The position numbers and the translations under genes are program-made. DNA of 64,000 bases from Frankia sp. QA3 (lineage in GTDB: Bacteria > Actinomycetota > Actinomycetes > Frankiales > Frankiaceae): positions 6,020,336 to 6,084,335 of the forward strand of contig NZ_CM001489.1 of NCBI RefSeq assembly GCF_000262465.1, written 5' to 3'. Of the stretch, positions 16,720-24,718 are shown one piece after another. Every line of letters starts with the position of its first letter. The stretch's first letter is position 1. The notes beneath the pieces were generated by a model, which saw only the letters and a program-made list of their open reading frames with translations, had not been told where the DNA came from and did not search any database.

Positions 16720-18138
16720 TCAGCGCCCGATCTCGACGCTCTCCAGGATCCCGAGCGCGTCCGGCACGAGGACGGCCGCGGAGAAGTAGGTCGTCACGAG
16801 GTAGGAGATGATCGCCTTCTCGTTGATGCCCATGAATCGGACGGAAAGACCGGGCTCGTATTCGTCGGCGAGCCCGGTGTGGTGCAGGCCGATCACGCCC
16901 TGGTGCTCCTCGCCGGTGCGCAGTGCGAGAATGGACGTCGTCCCGGTGGCGCTGATCGGAATCTTGCTCACCGGCAGCAGCGGCACGCCGCGCCACGCCG
17001 GCACGTGCTCGTCGTGGAACAGAACGGTCGCCGGGTAGATGCCCCGCGCCGTGCATTCCCGGCCGAACGCCGCGATGGCCCGCGGGTGGGCGAGCAGGAA
17101 ATGCGTGCTGCGCCGCCGGCTCAGCAGCTCGTCGAGGTCGTCCGGGGTCGGCGGACCCGAACGGGTGTGAATGCGCTGGCGCAGGTCGGCGTTGTGCAGC
17201 AGGCCGAAGTCGGGGCTGTTGACCAGCTCGTGCTCCTGGCGCTCGCGCAATGCCTCGACGGTGAGCCGCAGCTGCTGCTCGAGCTGGTTGATCGGCTCGT
17301 TGTACAGGTCGGCGACCCGGCTGTGGATGCGCAGCACCGTCTGGGCGACGGACAGCTCGTACTCCCGCGGGGCCAGCTCGTAGTCGACGAATGTGCCCGG
17401 CAGGTCCGGCTCGCCGACGTGCCCGGCCGCGATCGCGATCTCCGCCTCGCCGAGCCGGTTGCGCGGTGGCTGAGGCCGGGTGCGGTAGTCCTCCAGATGC
17501 CCGCTGAGCTCGGCGTCCTGCCCGGTGACCTCGGCGAGCTGCTGGCGGGAGAGCACCAGCACGGTGGTGGCGGTCAGCGCCCGGACGGTGTACTCCCAGG
17601 ACAGCCCCGACTCGGCGAGGATCTCGTCGCCGAAGTACTCGCCGTCGCCGAGCACCCCGAGCGACCGCTCGTGGCCGTACTCGCCGGGCCCGAACTTCCC
17701 GATCTTGCCGTGGGCGATGAGGAAAACCTCGTCGGCGGGCGCGCCCGTCTCGGCGAGCACGTCGCCCGCGGCGTACTCACGCTGGACGAACCGGTCGGCG
17801 AGGCCGGCGAGTGCCCCGCCGTCGAAGCCGCGCAGCGCGGGTAGCTCGGCGAGCTCGCCGGGCACCACCCGCACCTCGGACCCGACGGACGTGAACGTGA
17901 CGAGCCCGTCGCCGAGCACGTAGGTCAACCGCCGGTTGACCCGGTAGACGCCGCCGGCGGTCTGGACCCAGGGCAGCACCCGCAGCAGCCACCGGGAGGT
18001 GATCTCCTGCATCTGCGGGACGGACTTGGTGGTCGTCGCGAGGTTGCGCGCGGCCGCGGTGCTCAGACTCAGCCGGGAGTCCTCGCCGGGGGCGGCCGCG
18101 CCGGTCGCTCCGGGGTCGGTCTGTACGGGCTCGGTCAT
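16720..18138 (-). CDS. Family 2B encapsulin shell protein with cyclic-nucleotide-binding-like domain
   Basis: 472 aa. Sequence character matches the Crp/Fnr-like proteins now known as family 2B encapsulins, HK97-fold shells that enclose terpene cyclases and other enzymes. An N-terminal arm (LSLSTAAARNLATTTKSVPQMQEITSRWLL) leads to the first shell segment. An inserted cyclic-nucleotide-binding-like domain occupies residues ~100-215 (YAAGDVLAETGAPADEVFLI, LGDGEYFGDE). The rest of the HK97 fold follows, including YELAPREYELSVAQTVLRIHSRVADLYN and the C-terminal E-loop/A-domain region (PISATGTTSILALRTGEEHQ, GLSVRFMGINEKAIISYLVT). ATG at 18138 (MTEPVQ) has GGTGGAG 6 bases upstream; ATG at 18150 lies over that site. 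Geosmin synthase follows as probable cargo. Confidence 0.92.
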   Translation of the reverse strand: MTEPVQTDPGATGAAAPGEDSRLSLSTAAARNLATTTKSVPQMQEITSRWLLRVLPWVQTAGGVYRVNRRLTYVLGDGLVTFTSVGSEVRVVPGELAELPALRGFDGGALAGLADRFVQREYAAGDVLAETGAPADEVFLIAHGKIGKFGPGEYGHERSLGVLGDGEYFGDEILAESGLSWEYTVRALTATTVLVLSRQQLAEVTGQDAELSGHLEDYRTRPQPPRNRLGEAEIAIAAGHVGEPDLPGTFVDYELAPREYELSVAQTVLRIHSRVADLYNEPINQLEQQLRLTVEALRERQEHELVNSPDFGLLHNADLRQRIHTRSGPPTPDDLDELLSRRRSTHFLLAHPRAIAAFGRECTARGIYPATVLFHDEHVPAWRGVPLLPVSKIPISATGTTSILALRTGEEHQGVIGLHHTGLADEYEPGLSVRFMGINEKAIISYLVTTYFSAAVLVPDALGILESVEIGR

Positions 18139-18176
18139 GGCAGACTCCACCTATCTTTGGTCTTCCAGGGGCTGGG

Positions 18177-18255
18177 GTGAAACCTTGGGGCTCTGCGGTG
18201 AAACCTTGGGGCTCTGCGGTGAAACCCTGGGGCTCTGCGGTGAAACCCTGGGGCT
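18177..18255. repeat. 21-bp tandem repeat array upstream of the encapsulin gene
   Basis: Nearly four copies of GTGAAACC(T/C)TGGGGCTCTGCG start at 18177, 18198, 18219 and 18240, differing only by one T/C change. The array ends about 40 bases upstream of the encapsulin start. A 21-bp period equals two helical turns, placing every copy on the same DNA face, which suits cooperative binding of a regulator. On the plus strand it would encode KPWGSAV repeats, but no ribosome site or extended gene supports translation. Confidence 0.85.
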
Positions 18256-19951
18256 GGAGTGGAACGGCGGCGCGGTCGTACGCCAAACCCGCCGGTGTCC
18301 TCTGTCGGCTGCCGCCCGAGGCGCCGGCGGTTGTCAGGCCGGTCGAGGTGTTGGCGGCAGCTGCCGGCTGGAGGGTGATTCTCGCCGCCGCGGCCGCGCC
18401 TCCACCGCCTCATCGGTACGGAAGAACGACGGCTTCTCGGCGATTTCAACGGTCTTTTTCCGGCCGTGGAACCGGCGTCCGGGACGGGGCTGGCGGCCCC
18501 GCTCGGTCAGGATTCGAACAATGGGTACGGGCGGGGTGCGGCCGCACGCCGCCCAGCTGATCGCACCGTTGAACGTTCCATATACCAGTAACCCCCGTGG
18601 TGTCGCGCGGTTCGTCGACATGCATTTTTTCGTGCTGGCAGGCGCGTCTCTCGCCGCGCATCGGCAGCCTCCCGCATCGACGGCGTGGGCGGCAAGCACT
18701 TCGCGGAACCAATCGGGGACTGGCCCGGGGAGAGGGCCTCTTCTAGTCCGGGTCCCAGGGCCCGCAGTCACGGACAGTCAATGCCTGCCCGGCCCCGGGA
18801 ATTCTTGGGAATGAATGACCGTCGCCCCGGAGATCCGATCGGGCGATCGTCCCGGAATCGCTTGTCCGGGTACGGCCGGCATGGCCGAAATGAACCCGTT
18901 CCCCGCGACCGCCCGGCGTCGCCGGGGCCACAGATCCGTTCGCCCGGCCGGATGCCGCGGCCGGCGCGGAATGCGCGGGCGGCCGCCGGCCCGCCGGGCG
19001 GCCCGCGGCCCGCCCCCGCGTCGACCGGCCTCCCGGTGAACGCCGTGGAATGCGCCCCCCGGGGTGCGTGGATGGCTCCGGCCGGTCGCCGATCCGCGGC
19101 GCGCTCGCTCCTGCGCGGTCCCGCGGTCCCGCGGGCCGGTGCCCGGGTCCGCCGAAACCGCCCGCGCCGCGCCGGGCGCAGGCGGCCGGGCGGAGGCGGC
19201 CTGTGCCGGTGGGCGGGGCGGACGGCGACCGAGCCCGCGCGCCCCGTGCGGTCGGCGTGGGCGGAACGCCTGGTCAGTGACGGGGTGCCGGATCGCCGTG
19301 GGAGGGGCCGCCCGAGGGGAGTCGCGGAAAGCCGGGCCGGGACCGCGCGCGAGACCGGGTACGGCCGCCCGGACCCGGGCCGGCGCCGACCGGCAGGCGA
19401 CCCGGCACCAACGTGGTGCCCGGCCGGGACCAACTGCCTAGTGAAGGCGGGACTTCGTACCATTGCCGGCTGCCGACATGTGTGCAGTGCATTCCACCTG
19501 AGGTGTGGTCCGTATTCGAACCGATGCTCGGCCAGAAGGACACCGTCGGGGCGCGGGACAGCCGCCGTGGCAGGCTCGTCCGCGGACGCGCTCGGTTACT
19601 CCACGACGGCCGAAGGGCCATGGCTTGCTGGGGCGCAGCGGCGTCTCGGCGATTCCGGGAGGATGCCTGTTTAATGACAGCACTGTAACTCGGCCTGCTT
19701 TATCGGAATGCTGGTCGGCCACCTCCGGCGATGATCGCTTCGCGTTCGCTTGTTGACGAAGCGTGACTATGGTCGGCCTGCTACTAGTAACAAGTAGCTA
19801 CCAGCGGGGAAGCTGGGCTAGCTCATCTGGCCGGAAGATCTAGTCCTCTCCCGACGCCAGCCGCGGGGTGACGGGCCCACCCGGGCGGTGCTCGGCCTCA
19901 CCGGTGTCGACCGGGGACCGTGCCCGGATGGGCTCCTCGTGCGGTGACCGG
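18256..19951. other. 1.7-kb interval without a recognisable gene
   Basis: All open frames here are short or purely Arg/Pro/Gly/Ala-rich, with no conserved motif, on both strands. It precedes the encapsulin gene and follows the idi gene, and may hold the upstream promoter of the former. A small inverted repeat GCTACT-N7-AGTAGC lies at 19780-19798. The GC content drops near 19440-19810, suggesting noncoding DNA. Confidence 0.5.
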
Positions 19952-20536
19952 TCAGCCGGCGGCGCGCAGCGCGGCCGTCAGCGGGTGCGCGGCCCGGCCG
20001 AACGCGGTCATCTGGTCTACCGACCAGGGGCTCAGCGCCCACGGCGCGGCGAGCGCCGCCTGCCGGTAGCTCTCCCAGTCGACCCAGCGCCACTCCACGA
20101 CCTCGGCCGGGTCCGGGTCCGGGTCGCCCACCGCCCGGGCCACGTAGACGGGGCACACCTCGTTCTCCACCAGCCCGTCGGCGGCGGTGGCGCGGTAGGC
20201 GAAGTCCGGCAGTGCGCAGTGCAGGTCGGTCACAGCGAGCCGCAGCTCCTGGTCCACCCGACGTTCGACGGCGACGGCGATGTCCTCACCGGGGCGGGGA
20301 TGCCCGCAGCAGCTGTTGGTCCACACCCCCGGCCAGGTGCGCTTGCCCAGCGCCCGGCGGGTGACGAGCAGCCGGCCGGCGGCGTCGAACAGGTAGGAGG
20401 AGAAGGCCAGATGCAGCGGCGTGTCGAGACCGTGCACGGCGAGCCGGGGCGCCGTCCCGCAGGGTCGGCGGTCGGCGTCCAGCAGCACGACCTGGTCGTC
20501 GACGTCGACGGCGGTACCGGGTCCTTGTGGACTCAC
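19952..20536 (-). CDS. idi: Isopentenyl-diphosphate delta-isomerase, type I
   Basis: 194 aa. Interconverts isopentenyl and dimethylallyl diphosphate, supplying the precursors for farnesyl diphosphate and so for the geosmin synthase nearby. Nudix-like IDI-1 fold: TNSCCGHP (catalytic Cys76/77 region and His79), LHLAFSSYLFD, and ENEVCPVY with catalytic/metal Glu124 and Glu126. The length is typical. ATG at 20536. Same strand as the encapsulin/geosmin genes but about 1.8 kb upstream of them, so not in the same obvious operon. Actinobacteria using the MEP pathway often carry this gene in terpenoid loci. Confidence 0.93.
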   Translation of the reverse strand: MSPQGPGTAVDVDDQVVLLDADRRPCGTAPRLAVHGLDTPLHLAFSSYLFDAAGRLLVTRRALGKRTWPGVWTNSCCGHPRPGEDIAVAVERRVDQELRLAVTDLHCALPDFAYRATAADGLVENEVCPVYVARAVGDPDPDPAEVVEWRWVDWESYRQAALAAPWALSPWSVDQMTAFGRAAHPLTAALRAAG

Positions 20537-20939
20537 GCGTGGGCCTCGCTTTCCGTGGAGTAGCGAACGGATCCCGCCGGGGCGCGTGAGTCGGGCGTCG
20601 CGTCCCAGGTCGGTGTCCTCACTCGCCCATCCTCCCGCCGCCGCGACCAGACGTCGGCCCGACCCCGGATCCCGCTGGTCACATCCGCCGCCGACCGGCC
20701 ACCGGTGGGGGCCGGCAGGCGGCGAGGGGGCGCCCGGAGGTGGCGGATGGCGAGCGCACCGGCCCGCCGGCGGGCGCGCCGGGCGGGCCGCACCGTGGTC
20801 GCGCCGATCGTCCGATCGAGGCCGCTTCGACAGTCATTCTGATCATGTCGGCGCTGGAAGTATGAACCGCGGCGGACCGGGCGGGCGTGACCGGCCGCCA
20901 CCGGCCGTCCGCGCCCGCCGCACCAGTGGAGGAACGCCG
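20537..20939. other. Divergent intergenic region
   Basis: About 400 bases between idi (minus) and the bioB remnant (plus). No gene seen. GGAGG at 20930-20934 is the former ribosome site of the bioB remnant. Confidence 0.45.
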
Positions 20940-21650
20940 ATGACGGACCTGGACCTTCGCTTACCAGACGCCTCGCGGCCACGTGATGTCCCCTCGGCGA
21001 CGGGCCCGGACCTGCCGGCCGCTGCTCGCAGCGGCTGGGTTCGGACGCGGAGATCCTGAAGTACACCTGGCTGCGGCCGGAGCAGGCAGCCTCGTCCGCG
21101 GGGGCCGGCATCGCCGGGGTGCCCGCCGGGTCTGCCTGGTAGCGAGTGGGCGCGGCCCGACGGACCGCGACGTGGATCGGGTGGCGGACGCGATCGGCGC
21201 CATCAAGGCCGCCCATCCCAGGCGGAGGTGTGCGCCTGCCTCGGCCTGCTCTCCGGCGGGCAGGCCGACCGGCTGCGCGAGGCTGGCGCGGACGCCTACA
21301 ACCACAACCTCAACACGGCCGGCGAGAACTACGCCGACATCTGCACCACCCACACCTATGACGACCGGGTGAACACCGTGTGGGAGGCCACGCACGCCGG
21401 GCTCTCGCCCTGCTCCGGGATCATCGCCGGGATGGGGGAGAGCGACACCGAGCTGGTCGACGTCGCGTTCGCGTTGCGCGAGCTCTCCCCGGACTCGATC
21501 CCGGTCAACTCCCTCATGCCCTTCGAGGGCACCCCGCTGGCCGGCCGGTGGAACCGCGACCCGCGCCGCTGCCTGCGCATCCTCGCGAGGGTCTGGAGGA
21601 CGGCCATCCGGCTGCCGCCGACGCCGGGGCGGGCGCTCCGGAGCGGGTGA
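20940..21650 (+). pseudogene. bioB: Biotin synthase remnant, radical-SAM core deleted
   Basis: ATG at 20940 keeps a good ribosome site (GGAGG, 7 bases), but only about 39 codons follow before a stop. Downstream, pieces of a BioB protein lie in different frames: EILKYTWLRPEQ and RRVCLVASGRGPTDRDVDRV (to ~21220), then ACLGLLSGGQADRLREAGADAYNHNLNT through AGLSPCSGIIAGMGESD and SLMPFEGTPLAG (to ~21600). The CxxxCxxC segment that binds the 4Fe-4S cluster is absent. There are at least two frameshifts, and the C-terminus runs into unrelated sequence. The gene cannot encode biotin synthase; an intact copy may exist elsewhere. Confidence 0.88.
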
Positions 21651-21913
21651 CCCTGCGCCGCCGTGGGGCGGGTACCGGCCTGCCCCCAACGCCTGACGGA
21701 GCGCAGGGCGGCAGCCGGCCGGGCACGGCGGACGGTCCGTCCGTCGGTGGGACGGGTGTGCAGGCCGTGCACCGGCGGCACAGTCGCGCGCCCGACTCGC
21801 CGACGGACCCCCGCCCTGGGGGAGCGATGTGGCCAGGGGGAGGGTGGCCGGGTTGGGCAGGGGCTCGGCAGCGGTCGTGGCCGCGGCCGTGGACGCCGGT
21901 TCGCCGCAGCCGC

Positions 21914-22378
21914 TCAGGAGCCGATGAGGCTGGTCCCCGCGCGGATGTCGGTGAGCAGGTCCCACTGTTCGTTGCTGAGGACGGCGAGGGCGGCGGGAAA
22001 GAGCCCCTCCTGTTCCTTGACGATGTGGCGCCGTAGCAGCGTCAGCATCTCCACGGCCCGGGCGGGCCAGGCGGGATCGGTGCGGGCGGTGCCGTCGGCC
22101 GCGCCCGCGAGGACCGCCTCGATCCTGCGGTGTTCGCCGCGCAGGATCGCGATCTTCTCGGGGAACTCGGCGGCCATCGGGGGGAACAGGCCGCGCTCCT
22201 CCACCACGGTGTGCGGGCCGAGGACCGTGGAGATCCTGGCGCAGTAGTCGATGAGCGACTCGACGTCGCCCCGCCGGTAGGCCGCACGCGCCTCGGCCGA
22301 GAGCTCGACCAGCTCGTCATGCTCCCGGATCAGGTCCTCGATGGCCGGAGTGGCCGTGCACCAGCAGTATTCAGACAT
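21914..22378 (-). CDS. Hemerythrin-like domain protein
   Basis: 154 aa, a single four-helix HHE domain. Probable diiron ligands: His20 (REHDEL), His56 and Glu60 (PHTVVEE), His83 (GEHRRIE), His118 and Glu122 (RRHIVKEQEG). Likely role: cytoplasmic sensing or buffering of oxygen, NO or iron. The short N-terminus is Cys-rich (SEYCWCTA), which is unusual and could bind an extra metal. ATG at 22378 with GAGGA 11 bases upstream. Confidence 0.88.
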   Translation of the reverse strand: MSEYCWCTATPAIEDLIREHDELVELSAEARAAYRRGDVESLIDYCARISTVLGPHTVVEERGLFPPMAAEFPEKIAILRGEHRRIEAVLAGAADGTARTDPAWPARAVEMLTLLRRHIVKEQEGLFPAALAVLSNEQWDLLTDIRAGTSLIGS

Positions 22379-23015
22379 AGTAGGGCCGTCCTCGGGGAGA
22401 AGAAGATCGGCTGATTTCCGGCGCCGGGGAACGAGATACGCCGGATCCGCCGCGCGCCGCCGGGGACCGGCCCAACCATGCTCCGTGCTGGTTGTGCTGG
22501 TTGTGCCGGTTCTGCGGGACGCCCGGAGGCGCGGTCGCGGACGGGAATCGGGCCGATGGGGGCGGGCCGTGCGGAGTGGATGCCGGCGAGGTCCGCCAGG
22601 CGCCCGTCGGCCGGCCGGGACGGGCCGACCGTGTGGCCGCGCCGCAACCGGTGACGCGATCGAGCTCCGGCATCGTCATCTCGCTCCTGCCCCGCCCGGC
22701 GGCGCACGGGGCGCGCCGCTGCCGCCATCATGGGCCGGCGCGCGCGGCAGCTATATGGACTTTCGTCCCGTTCGCGGCCTTCCGAACGACTGCGACGGCG
22801 GGTCCGGGAGTCGCCGGTGTCCACCACGGTCGGCGTATGGAAATCCCGAGAAGAATGCCTCCGACCTGCCCCGAAGATGTCTTCTGATCACCGTCCGAAC
22901 GCATTTCATCCGGCAGCCCGAGAATGGCGCGGTCACCGCGCGTGCCAAGCGCCGTCCGCGGACCTACCTGCCCGGGTTCCGCCGTCAGCCTGCCGCCGGT
23001 CGCGACCACCAGGGG
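22379..23015. other. 640-bp interval without a gene
   Basis: No frame on either strand shows a domain or a ribosome site. Probably holds the hemerythrin promoter and decayed sequence leading into the DUF3291 remnant. Confidence 0.45.
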
Positions 23016-23394
23016 ATGTGAGAGCTGGCCCAGGTGAACATCGCCCGGTTGCGGGCACCACTGAACGATCCGACCCTCACCGACTTCGTGGCCGCGCTCG
23101 ATCCTGTGAACACCCGCGCGGATACGGCGTCGGGCTTTCGCTGGCGGTTGCAGACCGAGGACGGCAACGCCACCGCGATACGCGCCTTCTCTGCGGACGC
23201 GGGGGAGAGTGCCGGGGTCATCGTCGACATGTCGGTGTGGGATTCGGTCGAATCGTTGGGGAACTTCGTGTTCTCCGGTCTGCACCGCGACGTGCTGCGC
23301 CGTCGGCGCGAGTGGTTCGAGACGATGCGCGAGGCCTACGCCTTCACGCTGCGCCAGCCGTTCCCGCCGCCGGCGCGGCGGCGCCGCCGCGCCG
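23016..23394 (+). pseudogene. DUF3291 (antibiotic-biosynthesis-monooxygenase-like) remnant
   Basis: The expected N-terminus (M-x-E-L-A-Q-V-N-I-A) is present in the DNA, but the ATG at 23016 is followed at once by TGA. The remaining frame reads NIARLRAPLNDPTLTDFVAALDPVN, SGFRWRLQTEDGNATAIRAF, VIVDMSVWDSVESLGNFVFS, then HRDVLRRRREWFE joined straight to AYAFTLRQPFPPP. About 35 residues that normally separate those last two blocks are missing, and no natural stop follows. Translation from GTG 23034 cannot be excluded, but the internal deletion argues for decay. Confidence 0.7.
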
Positions 23395-23450
23395 GCGGGC
23401 GGACTGGAGCTGCCTGGCCTGAGTCCGCCCGACCGGGTGGCTGCGGAGGG

Positions 23451-24041
23451 TCAGGACAGCGGGACGGTGAGGCAGGCCGCCCGCGCGCCCGCGGTCCCGG
23501 CGGCCCCGACCGAGCTGTCCGTGTGATGCTCGTGGAAGACGATCGCGTGCGCGCCGCCGGTTCGGAAGTCCCATCCGACGACCGCGAACGCCGCTCCCGT
23601 GCCGCGCGCGTCGGTGGTGAAGTCCAGCCACACCTCGTTGCGCGCGTTGGCGTACTCGGGATCCACCGACGGCTGCACCGGGTCGGGGACGTTCTGGTAG
23701 TGCGGGCCGGCGGCGGCGCCGGTAGCCCCGCACGCCTTCTGGTGGACGTGCGCTCCGAACTGGTGGTTCGGCGCCAGGCCCTGGACGATGAGCCCGATCA
23801 CGGTGCTCTTGCCGCGGACGGCGAGCGCGACCGCCGTCGCGCCCGCCGGCACCAGATGCTCGTCGTAGGTGACGGCCGTGGGCGGCTGCCGGTCGTTCCA
23901 GGCGCTGAACACCCCCGGCGCCACGACGACCTGGCCGGCTCCGGGCGGGCTCGGGGACGGCGAGCCGGCGGCCCCGGCCGGCCCGGCGGTGAGCAGGATC
24001 AGCCCGAGCCCGGCCGCGATGATGGACAGACGCCGTCGCAT
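23451..24041 (-). CDS. sodC: Secreted Cu/Zn-superoxide-dismutase-family protein
   Basis: 196 aa. Signal peptide with hydrophobic core IIAAGLGLILLTAGPAGAAG. Family motifs: GAHVHQKACG (Cu ligands His98 and His100), GPHYQN (His114), AHAIVFHEHH (Cu ligand His170), LDFTTDARG. The segment that usually carries the two further Zn histidines (between GPHY and LDFTTD) has none: it reads DPVQPSVDPEYANARNEVW. It therefore resembles the copper-only secreted enzymes known from mycobacteria. It would remove superoxide outside the cell. ATG at 24041 has GGAGAGG upstream. Confidence 0.88.
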   Translation of the reverse strand: MRRRLSIIAAGLGLILLTAGPAGAAGSPSPSPPGAGQVVVAPGVFSAWNDRQPPTAVTYDEHLVPAGATAVALAVRGKSTVIGLIVQGLAPNHQFGAHVHQKACGATGAAAGPHYQNVPDPVQPSVDPEYANARNEVWLDFTTDARGTGAAFAVVGWDFRTGGAHAIVFHEHHTDSSVGAAGTAGARAACLTVPLS

Positions 24042-24362
24042 GAAGACCTCTCCGGTGCTGGAGTTCCGGTCGGTGGCGACAATCGTAGGGCGGACGGAGC
24101 CGGCCGACCACGTCGGCCGGATTTCACCTCGGAAATAGGTGCCATCCAGGTCCGCGGCATTATCTGGGAAGCACGTGCGATGCCGCCTCGATCACTGGTC
24201 GGAAAATTTCGACCGTCGCCGTCGAATCATTCTGTCCGAGTGTAGCGTTCTCCCGCGGGTGCGGTCACGTATCGCTCACCAAGTGTCGAGTTCTGACTGG
24301 GTCGGCGGCTCGGGGCGGACGGTGGGGTCAGCCCGCCGCCGGTGCGGTGCACAGCACCCCGG
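24042..24362. other. Intergenic region upstream of sodC
   Basis: 320 bases of lower GC between sodC and the oxygenase remnant. No gene seen; the sodC promoter should be here. Confidence 0.4.
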
Positions 24363-24533
24363 GTGTCCGCGGTTCCCGTCATCGACATGAGACCCGACGT
24401 GGACAGCCCCGAGGTCGCCGAGGTCGTCGCCGCCGCCACCGGCCGGGCGTGCCGGGAGGTCGGCTTCTTCCAGGTCATCGGGCACGGGGTGCCGGCTGCC
24501 GTCCTCGACGCCGCCTTCCAGGAGGAACGGTGA
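24363..24533 (+). pseudogene. N-terminal stub of a 2-oxoglutarate/Fe(II) oxygenase (isopenicillin-N-synthase family)
   Basis: From GTG 24363 the frame reads SAVPVIDM, then VAEVVAAATGRACREVGFFQ, VIGHGVPAAVLDAAF and stops. This is the conserved N-terminal block of the DIOX_N domain. The catalytic jelly-roll with HxD and His is absent downstream, so the gene is truncated. Confidence 0.7.
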
Positions 24534-24718
24534 GCTCCTGGTGGAGTAGACCTGGACGCCGCCCACCGGGTCGCGTCGCCGCGGCCGGGACGTCGTCCCG
24601 CCCACGCCGCGCCACGATGGGCCCGCTCCTGGGGGGCGTTCCACTGGCGCCGGGGCAAAGAGGCTGATCGGATGAGGACGCCGGACGTGGATCCGGGAAA
24701 CTGGTCGCCAGACGGGGG

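Noticed and set aside
12005..16789. Two long plus-strand open frames (728 and 793 codons)
   Set aside because: Antisense to the kinase and geosmin synthase; composition is typical of high-GC shadows and no domain is found.
16601..17056. N-terminal extension of geosmin synthase
   Set aside because: It would overlap the encapsulin gene and lacks a ribosome site; MQPFTLPEF is the normal start.
18177..18255. CRISPR array
   Set aside because: Units are contiguous 21-mers without spacers, and no cas gene is nearby. The 9918-9965 repeats fail for the same reason.
18685..19674. 329-codon frame upstream of idi
   Set aside because: Arg/Pro/Gly-rich, no ribosome site, no motif, and overlapping frames on the other strand look the same.
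23395..24245. Long C-terminal extension of the DUF3291 frame
   Set aside because: This part is antisense to sodC and has no similarity to the domain; it exists only because the stop was lost.
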